Both the position numbers and the translations under genes were made by a program. Shown here piece after piece: positions 1 through 7,160 of a DNA stretch of 15,807 nt. Each line of letters starts with the position of its first letter. Positions within the stretch are counted from its first letter, which is position 1. This DNA is from DATNFP01 sp035606335 (GTDB lineage Bacteria > Bacteroidota > Bacteroidia > Chitinophagales > Chitinophagaceae), in assembly GCA_035606335.1 (NCBI GenBank), contig DATNFP010000101.1, positions 1 through 15,807 on the forward strand. Direction: 5' to 3'. A model generated the notes under the pieces. The model was not told where the DNA came from, made no database searches, and saw only the letters and a program-made list of their open reading frames with translations.

Positions 1-1
1 T

Positions 2-520
2 GATAATGAGTATACCGCCGGGATGATTACTGAAACAGAAGCATATGCCGGCGCATCGGATAAAGCCTCGCATGCTTTTGCAAACAGGCGTACAAAACGT
101 ACGGAGGTGATGTATGGTCACGGCGGAGTTGCTTATGTGTATTTATGCTATGGAATTCATCATCTTTTTAACGTGGTCACTAATGTACAGGATGTGCCGC
201 ATGCTATTTTGATCCGCTCTGTAGAACCGTTGGACGGTGTAGAATATATGATAGAACGGAGAGGAAAGGATAAACTGCAGCCATCTCTCACATCTGGACC
301 GGGGGCTATGAGTATGGCCATGGGAATTGAAACTTATCATACAGGACTTTCATTGCAGGGGCCTGATATATATATTGAAGACAGAGGCATTAAAGTACCT
401 GCAAAGAATATAGTATCGGGCACAAGGGTAGGAGTGGCCTATGCACAGGAAGATGCCCTATTACCTTATCGCTTTTCCATTAAGGGAAATATTTACGTTA
501 GTAAAGCTAAAGGGCTATAA
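2..520 (+). CDS. DNA-3-methyladenine glycosylase (AAG/MPG family), 5' end outside window
   Basis: This is a base-excision repair enzyme that removes alkylated purines such as 3-methyladenine by cleaving the N-glycosidic bond. The reading frame is open from base 2 and continues through the first ATG at 23, so that ATG is internal and the true start lies left of the window. The visible part carries the family signature ITETEAYAG, whose Glu in ETEAY aligns with the catalytic glutamate of human AAG. It also has the segment VAYVYLCYGIHHLFNVV, holding the conserved Tyr/His residues that line the base pocket, and the later GPGAMSMAMGI stretch (GPG-L-x-x-A-x-GI type). About 172 residues are visible; bacterial members are usually near 200, so only the N-terminal few dozen residues are missing. 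The gene converges on the PorP-like gene and ends just before a hairpin. The family call is secure; exact substrate preference cannot be read from sequence. Confidence 0.93.
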   Translation, partial: DNEYTAGMITETEAYAGASDKASHAFANRRTKRTEVMYGHGGVAYVYLCYGIHHLFNVVTNVQDVPHAILIRSVEPLDGVEYMIERRGKDKLQPSLTSGPGAMSMAMGIETYHTGLSLQGPDIYIEDRGIKVPAKNIVSGTRVGVAYAQEDALLPYRFSIKGNIYVSKAKGL

Positions 521-525
521 AAAGA

Positions 526-549
526 AACGTCCCGCGTATGCAGGACGTT
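526..549. terminator. Hairpin terminator shared by convergent glycosylase and PorP-like genes
   Basis: A 7-bp perfect stem (AACGTCC, 526-532, with GGACGTT, 543-549) encloses a 10-nt loop in which GC/GC can pair further. It begins 5 nt after the glycosylase stop codon and lies 19 nt beyond the PorP-like stop codon on the other strand. Flanking runs are A-rich on the left and CTT/A-rich on the right, so the U-tract is weak on both strands. Its placement between two convergent genes supports a bidirectional terminator. Confidence 0.6.
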
Positions 550-568
550 CTTAAAAGAATATATGATC

Positions 569-1606
569 TTAGAATTTAGGACAAGCAAAGTTGTAGGTTG
601 GTGATTTTTCGTGGTGATTGATACATCCGTTATAGATAAGAGATACTTCAAATGCACCTTGACCATTTGTAGCTGGAGTAAAGCTTGATACGTTTACATC
701 GTAGCTAACACCGATCTGCATTTTAGCATATTGGAAACCAACATAAGGAGAAATAGCATCCTGATAACGATACCAGCCACCTAAGTAAAGAATAGTGTTC
801 TTTTGGAATTCTGGATCATGACCTGGATTTAATACGAATCCAACAGCAGCACCTGCCAATACTTCTGTTGCAGAAGCCTGAGTTTGGTACAAACCGCTTG
901 CATACAGTACGATGTCTTCATTCAGTTCAAATGAACCACCTACGAATGCTGTCTGGCGGGAATGTATTGCATGATTACCACCTAAGAAAGTTTCAACAGG
1001 TTCAGTAAGATGGTAGTAAGAAAAGCCTGCATAAGCAGTAGCATGTTCAGAAACATGTCCTGAATACATTACACCTGCGTTGAAGTCCGGATAAGATATA
1101 TCAGCATTGCTGAAAGTTTCGTTTGTAGGCAGGGTAGCTAATCCAGTGGCAGCTACGAACTGGTCTCCAAATTTCAGCTTGTTGAAATCAAGAGATTTTT
1201 GAACCAGGAAACCTTGTGCACCAAGAGATATAGTATGCTGTTTGTCCTGGCCAAAAGCTTTATGATAAGCTAATGATAAGCCTACTGTAGTATTTGTTAA
1301 ACCGCCAAGGCCTGAAACGTCATAAAGCCCTAAAACACCTATACCCAAAGCGTCTCCTTCAGGTAATTTTCCCTTCAGAGTTGACATATCGTAAGAGACT
1401 GTACCTGTTACATATGGATTGCCCGATACATTTGCCCATTGGGTACGATAGTTAGCTGCGAAACGCAAATCACACTGTGTCAGACCTGTAAGTGCAGGAT
1501 TCAAAGTAAGTGGTGATGTGAAATATTGAGTAAAGTGTACGTCTTGAGCCATTAATGAACCTGCCATCATCATTGCTGCACTAACTCCTAGTAATATTTT
1601 CTTCAT
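569..1606 (-). CDS. PorP/SprF family type IX secretion-associated membrane protein
   Basis: The predicted 345-residue protein belongs to the PorP/SprF family of outer-membrane beta-barrel proteins tied to the Bacteroidota type IX secretion system, gliding and presentation of surface adhesins. It has a Sec signal peptide of about 20 residues (MKKILLGVSAAMMMAGSLMA, cut before Gln21). The family hallmark follows at once: QDVHFTQYFTSPLTLNPALTG. The rest alternates aromatic and glycine-rich strands, as expected for a barrel, with short repeated elements such as YDVSGLGGLTNTTVG and SYYHLTEPVE. The C-terminus holds two cysteines, in GCINHHEKSP and NFACPKF. The core T9SS genes (porK, L, M, N) are not adjacent, and no type B cargo gene is seen in the window, so this is probably one of the several dispersed paralogues typical of the phylum. 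A promoter-like element lies at 1646-1676. Family confidence is high; its specific partner is unknown. Confidence 0.9.
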   Translation of the reverse strand: MKKILLGVSAAMMMAGSLMAQDVHFTQYFTSPLTLNPALTGLTQCDLRFAANYRTQWANVSGNPYVTGTVSYDMSTLKGKLPEGDALGIGVLGLYDVSGLGGLTNTTVGLSLAYHKAFGQDKQHTISLGAQGFLVQKSLDFNKLKFGDQFVAATGLATLPTNETFSNADISYPDFNAGVMYSGHVSEHATAYAGFSYYHLTEPVETFLGGNHAIHSRQTAFVGGSFELNEDIVLYASGLYQTQASATEVLAGAAVGFVLNPGHDPEFQKNTILYLGGWYRYQDAISPYVGFQYAKMQIGVSYDVNVSSFTPATNGQGAFEVSLIYNGCINHHEKSPTYNFACPKF

Positions 1607-1645
1607 CTGGGAAAATGTTTATAAATGTTTAAATATTTGTGAAAG

Positions 1646-1676
1646 CCAAGTTAAGGTAAATAATCTTCTTATGCAA
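1646..1676 (-). promoter_or_regulatory. Bacteroidota-type promoter for the PorP-like gene
   Basis: Read on the minus strand, a TTG (1676-1674) is followed after 20 nt by TAACTTGG (1653-1646). This matches the Bacteroidota sigma-ABfr consensus (TTG, 19-21 nt, TAnnTTTG) at 7 of 8 positions in the -7 box. The box ends 39 nt upstream of the ATG at 1606. Inferred from consensus match and spacing only. Confidence 0.5.
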
Positions 1677-1704
1677 GACATTATGAAATAATATTTTGGT
1701 TGGG

Positions 1705-2355
1705 TCAGGATTGTAATTTATTGCCATAAGCAAGATCGCCGGCATCGCCAAGTCCCGGCACAATGTATCCTCTGGCAGTTAGTTCATCATCTATGGCGCC
1801 TGCCCATATATGTGCTTCGGGAAATTTGCGAAGTACAAAGTCTATACCTACAGTACAGGCAATTGCCGTTACAATATGTATTTGAGTCGGCATTTCATAT
1901 TCTGTCAGGGCCTGCAAAGCAAGACAAAGTGACGCGCCAGTAGCAAGCATGGGGTCGGCTATTATCAATGCTTTGTTATTTAAACCGGGACTAGTAAAAT
2001 ATTGTTGCTCGATCTCAAAAGATCCATCTCTGTGATGCTTTCTGTAAGCAGCAACAAACGCATTATCAGCCTTGTCAAAGTAATTTAGTAAGCCTTGGTG
2101 CAGAGGCAGCCCGGCACGCAATATAGTAGCCAGTATTGGCTGAGATTCAAGTTCCAAACAAGTTACCTCTCCCATTGGGGTTTGGATCTCAATTTCGCGG
2201 TATGGAAGCACCTTGCTTATCTCATAGGCTGCAATTTCACCTATACGTTCCATATTTCTGCGAAACCGCATCCTGTCTCCCTGCATTGTCATGTCCCGGA
2301 TCTCCCTGACCCAACAACAAAGCAACGTATTTGTATTACTTAAGTTCGTGACCAT
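1705..2355 (-). CDS. upp: Uracil phosphoribosyltransferase
   Basis: This cytoplasmic salvage enzyme converts uracil and PRPP to UMP and pyrophosphate. The chosen ATG at 2355 gives 216 residues beginning MVTNLSNTNTLL, which aligns with the usual N-terminus of Bacteroidota homologues; an ATG further upstream at 2394 would add 13 residues with no family support. Visible motifs are MRFRRNMERIGEIAAYEISK (about residues 29-48), the PRPP-binding loop IIADPMLATGAS (about 131-142, with the acidic D134 and the ATG turn), and the uracil-binding tail YIVPGLGDAGD (about 197-207). Length is close to the 208-217 typical of the family. In the final segment GDAGDLAYGNK, Leu occupies a position often held by Arg or Lys. 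The gene is divergent from uppS and lies 98 nt upstream of the PorP-like gene on the same strand; the function of that neighbour gives no hint of a shared pathway. Confidence 0.95.
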   Translation of the reverse strand: MVTNLSNTNTLLCCWVREIRDMTMQGDRMRFRRNMERIGEIAAYEISKVLPYREIEIQTPMGEVTCLELESQPILATILRAGLPLHQGLLNYFDKADNAFVAAYRKHHRDGSFEIEQQYFTSPGLNNKALIIADPMLATGASLCLALQALTEYEMPTQIHIVTAIACTVGIDFVLRKFPEAHIWAGAIDDELTARGYIVPGLGDAGDLAYGNKLQS

Positions 2356-2516
2356 GTATGCGCTGTAAATATATAATTCTAAAAAGACAACCATCTTAAT
2401 TTTTCAGGTATTTTTTTGTTCACAAATTCTTATATAATTATTTTTTACTTTATATAATAGGCAGTTAAAGTCGAGTTAAACTCTATTTCTCCTATTTTAA
2501 TAACCTATCAAGCATC

Positions 2517-2524
2517 TATTTTTG
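2517..2524 (+). promoter_or_regulatory. -7 box upstream of uppS
   Basis: TATTTTTG matches the Bacteroidota -7 consensus TAnnTTTG exactly and lies 36 nt upstream of the uppS ATG at 2561. No TTG is present at the expected -33 distance (19-21 nt further up), so this is a partial promoter match. It argues against starting uppS at the TTG at 2522, which lies inside the box. Confidence 0.45.
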
Positions 2525-2560
2525 TACCTTCGCACACCTTATAGTATTCTATTGGAAAAT

Positions 2561-3322
2561 ATGGATATAATACAATCTGTTGACCGCAACAAACTGCCAC
2601 AACACATAGCCATCATTATGGATGGAAATGGGCGTTGGGCAAAGGAACGCGGTGAAGATCGGGTATATGGTCATCATGAGGGCGTACTTAGTGTGCGTGA
2701 AATTGTTAATGCTTGTGGTGATCTGGGTATACAATACCTTACTTTATATGCTTTTTCCGCAGAAAACTGGAATCGTCCTAAAGAAGAAGTTGATGCATTA
2801 ATGGAACTTCTTGTAAATACAATCCGCAAAGAAGTTGATGAATTAAAGAATAATAATGTTCGACTTCATGTAATTGGTGATTTTGAGAGCCTTCCTGAGA
2901 TATGCCGTAAAGAATTGAATGAGGCAAAAGAAATTACAGGCGCAAATACAGGATTAAATCTCATTCTTGCTCTAAGTTATAGCTCACGTTGGGAAATCGT
3001 TGAAGCTGCTAAAAAAATTGCGTCAGATGCCGTAAAGGGAGCTATAAAACCGGAAAATGTTAATGAGGATTTATTTCATAATTATTTAAACACAGCGTCT
3101 TTTCCTGATCCGGAGCTGATGATACGTACAAGTGGGGAATATAGGATCAGTAATTTTTTGTTGTACCAATTGGCTTATGCTGAATTGTATTTTACAAATG
3201 TGCATTGGCCGGAATTCCGTAAACAACATTTATATGAAGCATTGCTGAATTATCAGCAACGCGAACGCCGTTTTGGTAAAACAAGTGAACAAATTCAAAC
3301 GAATACCCCACAGCATGTATAA
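2561..3322 (+). CDS. uppS: Isoprenyl transferase (undecaprenyl diphosphate synthase)
   Basis: The enzyme condenses isopentenyl diphosphate units onto farnesyl diphosphate with cis geometry. The resulting C55 lipid carrier serves peptidoglycan and surface-polysaccharide assembly. With the ATG at 2561 the protein has 253 residues, the same as E. coli UppS. The active-site motif IAIIMDGNGRWA holds the catalytic Asp at residue 21 with Asn23, Arg25 and Trp26. YAFSAENWNRP covers residues 63-73. RTSGEYRISNFLLYQ begins at Arg189 and includes Arg195, which bind the diphosphate of the homoallylic substrate. It is followed by AYAELYFTNVHWPEF, the conserved C-terminal signature. A longer reading from TTG at 2522 would start inside the -7 box and is rejected. 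The gene overlaps the bamA start by 8 nt, which implies one transcript and translational coupling, a common arrangement in Bacteroidota that joins envelope lipid-carrier supply to outer-membrane assembly. Confidence 0.96.
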   Translation: MDIIQSVDRNKLPQHIAIIMDGNGRWAKERGEDRVYGHHEGVLSVREIVNACGDLGIQYLTLYAFSAENWNRPKEEVDALMELLVNTIRKEVDELKNNNVRLHVIGDFESLPEICRKELNEAKEITGANTGLNLILALSYSSRWEIVEAAKKIASDAVKGAIKPENVNEDLFHNYLNTASFPDPELMIRTSGEYRISNFLLYQLAYAELYFTNVHWPEFRKQHLYEALLNYQQRERRFGKTSEQIQTNTPQHV

Positions 3323-5993
3323 AGTTACTCTTCGTAATAGTCTGTTTTTTATTTGCATTCTATGTGCTACAAATATGTATGCACAAATATCTCCCGGCAA
3401 TGGTGGTGGGGGAATGAATAAAATATTGCAGCAGCAGACTGAAGCTGCACCACCGCAACCGCCAAAATCTATAGACTACGAAATAGGGGGTATTACCGTT
3501 ACAGGGGCCAAATACCTGGACGAAGATCTTTTACTTGCAGTAACAGGTTTAAGTGTCGGCCAGAAAGTAAATTTGCCTAATGATGAGAACATTGCTAAAG
3601 CTATACGCAATCTTTGGAAACAGGAGCTTTTCTCTAACGTAAATGTTACCATTACTAAATTTATAGGTGACAAGGTCTTTCTTAATATATTAGTTGAAGA
3701 GCGCCCGAGATTAAATCGCTACAACTTTAAAGGAATAAAGAGTGGTGAAGCCAAAGAGCTAAAAGAAAAGATGAGCCTTATTAAAGGACGAGTTGTGACA
3801 GAGGCTACCAAAAAAGAAGCTGTTGTACGCATTCAAAAATACTTTCTTGATAAAGGATTTGGCAGGGTAAAGGTTTCTGTACAGGAAAGGCCAGATACAC
3901 TCGCTGTGAATTCAGTGATTCTTACATTTGATATAGTTAAAGGAAGTAAAACGCATATCAATCAGATTAATATTGTTGGAAATGATAATGTAACTGCAGG
4001 CAGGTTGAAGCATACTTTAAAATCCACAAAGGAAATGACCCGCCTGTCATTATTCCCTGCTGATGAAAAAAACGTTTATGCAAAAAATAACCGTTCATTC
4101 GGGAATTATATAGATCAATGGGGATTTTTATCGGTATCAAAAACGTTAGAAGCACTGGATCCTTATTTCCGTTTTAAAATATTTTCTTCATCAAAATATA
4201 ACCCTGAAAAATTTGGAGATGATAAGCAATCATTAGTTGATTATTATAATACTATTGGGTTCAGAGATGCTTCAGTTGCAGCAGATACAATATATCCCGT
4301 TGAGAATGGTAATATCAATATTGATATGAAGATTAGGGAGGGGCATAAATATTATTTCGGAGATATTAAATGGAGAGGTAATACCAAATATTCAGATTCA
4401 GTACTTACAAGAGTTTTGGGGATAAAGAGAGGAGATGTATTCAATCAACATTTGTTAGATACCCGTTTAGGACGTGAGTTAAGTCCTGAAGGAGGACAGG
4501 ATGTAAGTAGCTTGTATATGGATGATGGCTATTTATTCTTTAATGTTGATCCTGTTGAAACCTCGATAGCAGGAGGTGATACTATTAATTATGAAATGCG
4601 TATTACCGAGGGTGCGCAGGCAACCATCCGGGATATTAATATTACAGGCAACGACAGAACAAACGAACATGTAATACGTCGGGAACTTCGTACATATCCA
4701 GGTAATAAATTCAGCCGCGCGGACCTGATCCGTTCACAACGTGAAATAGCCAACCTCGGATTTTTCGATCAGGAAAAAATAGGTATTCAGCCTAAACCTC
4801 ACCCTGAAGATGGTACTGTAGATATTGATTATTCGGTTGTTGAAAAATCAAGCGACCAATTGCAGCTATCTGCCGGTTTTGGTGGTGGTGTGAACTTTTA
4901 TGGTAATATAGGTGTTGTATTTAGCAACTTTTCGATACGTAATATTTTCAAACCTAAATTCTGGGATCCTCTACCGGTAGGTGATGGTCAGAAATTTTCT
5001 GTTAATTACCAATCAAATGGTGCGTACTACAACTCGTTTAATACCGCGTTCACGGAACCATGGTTGGGGGGGCATAAGCCTAATGCGTTAACTACAAACT
5101 TTGCGTACAGTAAGTATTCAGCTGCTCCGCTAGGAACAAATCCTAATGCTTCTTATCTGCGTTTAATAGGTGGTGGGGTATCTATCAGTAAGCGTTTAAA
5201 ATGGCCCGACGACTTTTTTGTAATCACTTACGGATTATTTTACAACAATTACAAGCTGAAAGACTATGCTTTGATCCCTGAGTTTTCAGATGGTTACAGT
5301 AATGATTTTTATTTCAAATTTGTAATTGCACGTAGCTCTATAGATCAGCCTCTGTATCCAAGGCAAGGGTCTAATATAAGCCTGACTTTCCAGCTTACCC
5401 CGCCATATAGCGCTTTTAGTCAGCAGGATTATAGTGTGGAAACAGCTGATCAGAAGTATAAATGGATAGAATATCACAAATACAGGTTTACAGCTGATTG
5501 GTATAAGAGCCTTGTCGGTAACTTAGTACTTCGCCTTTCTACCAAATACGGTTTTATGGGTTACTATGACCCCGGCATAGGATTTTCTCCATTCCAGCGT
5601 TTCCAATTGGGTGGGGATGGTCTTTCAGGCTATACATACTTTATTGGTCGCGATATCATTTCTCAGCGAGGCTATGAGGTCTATGCAACAGATGCAACAA
5701 TATTTAATAAGTATAGTGTAGAATTGCGTTATCCATTCTCTTTAAGTCCTACGGCAACTATTTATGGCCTGGCATTTGTTGATGCTGCAAACGCATGGAA
5801 TGATTTCAAAAGTTATAATCCATTTCAGCTAAATAGAGATGTCGGATTAGGTGTTAGGATATACTTGCCTATGTTCGGGCTATTAGGACTTGATTATGGT
5901 ATAGGACTTGATCGTATTAACAAAGCAGGAGGTGTTACCGGTTTATCTAATATTGGTAAATTTACGTTCATGTTAGGTTTTGAACCTGATTGA
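3315..5993 (+). CDS. bamA: Outer membrane protein assembly factor BamA (Omp85 family)
   Basis: BamA is the central outer-membrane barrel that folds and inserts other beta-barrel proteins. The ATG at 3315 is preferred because it starts directly at a signal peptide (MYKVTLRNSLFFICILCATNMYA, cut before Gln24) and overlaps the uppS stop by 8 nt. An in-frame ATG at 3273 would bury the signal peptide behind 14 polar residues. The mature protein has a proline/glutamine-rich linker (about residues 39-51). Five POTRA domains follow: about 54-132, 133-213, 214-345, 347-437 and 438-513. The third is enlarged by roughly 60 residues (about 236-300, aromatic and basic), as often seen in this phylum. The Omp85 barrel runs from about 514 to 892. 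The conserved loop-6 motif, VRGF/Y in proteobacteria, appears as LSGY at 770-773, followed by FIGRD and QRGYE. Total length is 892 residues, longer than the 810 of E. coli. The two chaperone genes downstream fit the same pathway. Confidence 0.96.
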   Translation: MYKVTLRNSLFFICILCATNMYAQISPGNGGGGMNKILQQQTEAAPPQPPKSIDYEIGGITVTGAKYLDEDLLLAVTGLSVGQKVNLPNDENIAKAIRNLWKQELFSNVNVTITKFIGDKVFLNILVEERPRLNRYNFKGIKSGEAKELKEKMSLIKGRVVTEATKKEAVVRIQKYFLDKGFGRVKVSVQERPDTLAVNSVILTFDIVKGSKTHINQINIVGNDNVTAGRLKHTLKSTKEMTRLSLFPADEKNVYAKNNRSFGNYIDQWGFLSVSKTLEALDPYFRFKIFSSSKYNPEKFGDDKQSLVDYYNTIGFRDASVAADTIYPVENGNINIDMKIREGHKYYFGDIKWRGNTKYSDSVLTRVLGIKRGDVFNQHLLDTRLGRELSPEGGQDVSSLYMDDGYLFFNVDPVETSIAGGDTINYEMRITEGAQATIRDINITGNDRTNEHVIRRELRTYPGNKFSRADLIRSQREIANLGFFDQEKIGIQPKPHPEDGTVDIDYSVVEKSSDQLQLSAGFGGGVNFYGNIGVVFSNFSIRNIFKPKFWDPLPVGDGQKFSVNYQSNGAYYNSFNTAFTEPWLGGHKPNALTTNFAYSKYSAAPLGTNPNASYLRLIGGGVSISKRLKWPDDFFVITYGLFYNNYKLKDYALIPEFSDGYSNDFYFKFVIARSSIDQPLYPRQGSNISLTFQLTPPYSAFSQQDYSVETADQKYKWIEYHKYRFTADWYKSLVGNLVLRLSTKYGFMGYYDPGIGFSPFQRFQLGGDGLSGYTYFIGRDIISQRGYEVYATDATIFNKYSVELRYPFSLSPTATIYGLAFVDAANAWNDFKSYNPFQLNRDVGLGVRIYLPMFGLLGLDYGIGLDRINKAGGVTGLSNIGKFTFMLGFEPD

Positions 5994-6030
5994 TCTTAAC
6001 GTTAAATAATATTATAAAAAACTAATAATT

Positions 6031-6546
6031 ATGAAGAGGGTTATTTTTTGCATGGTACTGCTGTTCGCGGTTGGAACGCATGCATTTGGTCAACATTATT
6101 GTGTAATTGACTCGAAATATATATTGGAGAAGATCCCTGATTATAAAGACGCACAAACTAAGCTTGATGGCTATTCTAAGGCCTGGCAAACAGAGATAGA
6201 TAATAAAATGGCTGAAGTGGATAAGATGTATAAGGCTTATCAGGCAGAGCGCCCGATGCTGTCGGATGATATGCGCAGAAAACGCGAAGATGAAATAACA
6301 GAAAAAGAAAAGGAGGCCAAAGACCTTCAAAAACAACGTTTTGGATATGAAGGCGATTTGTTTAAAAAACGTGAAGAATTGGTAAAGCCCATACAGGATA
6401 AAGTATATAATGCCGTTCAGAAAATGGCTACACAACGTGCGTATGATGTTGTTTTAGATAAGGCGGGTGGAGTTACCTTATTCTATGCTGACCCTAAACT
6501 GGATCATAGTGATGATGTGCTAAAAATACTTGGAATAAACAAATAA
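6031..6546 (+). CDS. OmpH/Skp family periplasmic chaperone, first copy
   Basis: Skp-type proteins are trimeric periplasmic chaperones that hold unfolded outer-membrane proteins on their way to BamA. This 171-residue protein has a signal peptide of 18-20 residues (MKRVIFCMVLLFAVGTHAFG). The short N-terminal strand that forms the trimer body reads HYCVIDSKYILEKIPDY. A long charged helical hairpin fills about residues 40-130, very rich in Lys, Glu, Asp and Gln, and the body resumes with YDVVLDKAGGVTLFYADPK. Overall size and plan match E. coli Skp (161 residues), though the helical arms share composition more than sequence. The gene follows bamA by 37 nt with no terminator or convincing promoter between them, so co-transcription is likely. 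A cysteine sits at about residue 24, just after the predicted cut site; it does not form a lipobox. Confidence 0.9.
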   Translation: MKRVIFCMVLLFAVGTHAFGQHYCVIDSKYILEKIPDYKDAQTKLDGYSKAWQTEIDNKMAEVDKMYKAYQAERPMLSDDMRRKREDEITEKEKEAKDLQKQRFGYEGDLFKKREELVKPIQDKVYNAVQKMATQRAYDVVLDKAGGVTLFYADPKLDHSDDVLKILGINK

Positions 6547-6560
6547 TGGCATTTACTTTG
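6530..6560 (+). promoter_or_regulatory. Possible internal promoter for the second Skp-like gene
   Basis: A TTG at 6530-6532, inside the last codons of the first Skp-like gene, is followed after 20 nt by TTACTTTG (6553-6560). This fits the Bacteroidota TTG / TAnnTTTG pattern at 7 of 8 positions with ideal spacing. The box ends 35 nt upstream of the next ATG at 6596. Inferred from consensus and position only. Confidence 0.42.
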
Positions 6561-6595
6561 CACAACCTTTAAAAATATAAATAGATAAAAAAATA

Positions 6596-7105
6596 ATGAA
6601 AAAGTTTCTAATGTTCATTGCCTGTGGCTTAATAATCAGCAATATCGCTTTTGCACAGGCAGCTACCAAATTTGGATACATTAACTCTAATGATCTTCTT
6701 AATGCGATGCCTGAAAAGCAGAAAGCAGATACAGCCCTAAATAAGTACGCCAAAAGTTTTCAGGACGAATTGGAACAGATGCAGAAAGAAGGACAGAAAA
6801 AGCTAGATGATTTTCAGGCTAGCCAACAGACAATGACTGATGCCATAAAAGAAGTTAAAACAAAAGAATTAGAAGATCTCCAGGCCCGTATCCAGTCTGT
6901 TCAGCAGAGCGCACAGGAAAAAATACAGGAAAAAAGAACTGAATTATACACACCAATTCTTAGCAAAGCACAAAATGCTATTAAAGAAGTAGCCGCAGAA
7001 AAAGGTTACGATTATATTTTTGATACCTCTGTAGGTGCATTGGTATATCAAAGACAAAGTGATGATATAATGCCACTTGTGAAAGCCAAATTGGGAATAA
7101 AATAA
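6596..7105 (+). CDS. OmpH/Skp family periplasmic chaperone, second copy
   Basis: This 169-residue protein is a second Skp-like chaperone in tandem with the preceding gene. It has a clear signal peptide (MKKFLMFIACGLIISNIAFA, cut before Gln21) and the N-terminal body strand FGYINSNDLLNAMPEKQKAD, closer to the usual family form (FGYVNSxxLLxxMPE) than the first copy. Long Gln/Lys/Glu-rich helices span about residues 45-125 (for example QKEGQKKLDDFQASQQ). The C-terminal body is YTPILSKAQNAIKEVAAEKGYDYIFD followed by LVYQ. The two copies share plan and length but little exact sequence, so this is an old duplication or two subfamilies rather than a recent copy. The intergenic gap is 49 nt and includes a promoter-like element. 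A strong terminator follows, closing the uppS-bamA-Skp-Skp cluster. Confidence 0.92.
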   Translation: MKKFLMFIACGLIISNIAFAQAATKFGYINSNDLLNAMPEKQKADTALNKYAKSFQDELEQMQKEGQKKLDDFQASQQTMTDAIKEVKTKELEDLQARIQSVQQSAQEKIQEKRTELYTPILSKAQNAIKEVAAEKGYDYIFDTSVGALVYQRQSDDIMPLVKAKLGIK

Positions 7106-7126
7106 GTTTACAAAATATATAGAAGA

Positions 7127-7156
7127 AAACGCTCCTTTTAGGAGCGTTTCTTTTTT
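7127..7156. terminator. Strong intrinsic terminator ending the uppS-bamA-Skp cluster
   Basis: A perfect 9-bp stem (AAACGCTCC, 7127-7135, with GGAGCGTTT, 7141-7149) with a 5-nt loop is followed on the plus strand by CTTTTTT. On the minus strand the flank reads TTTTCTTCT, so it can also terminate the convergent DUF1684 gene, whose stop codon lies 12 nt beyond the stem. Confidence 0.9.
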
Positions 7157-7160
7157 ACAG

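Noticed and set aside
2356..2394. N-terminal extension of upp to an upstream ATG
   Set aside because: The extra 13 residues (MVVFLELYIYSAY) do not fit the family; homologues start at the M-x-x-NLS motif.
2395..2516. Possible small RNA in the AT-rich upp-uppS gap
   Set aside because: No hairpin-plus-U-tract and no complete promoter pointing into a stand-alone transcript was found.
3273..3314. Earlier ATG for bamA inside uppS
   Set aside because: It would place 14 polar and basic residues ahead of a well-formed signal peptide that starts at 3315.
6022..6435. 137-codon minus-strand frame opposite the first Skp-like gene
   Set aside because: Phe/Ile/His-rich shadow of the Lys/Glu-rich Skp coiled coil; no start signal or family match.
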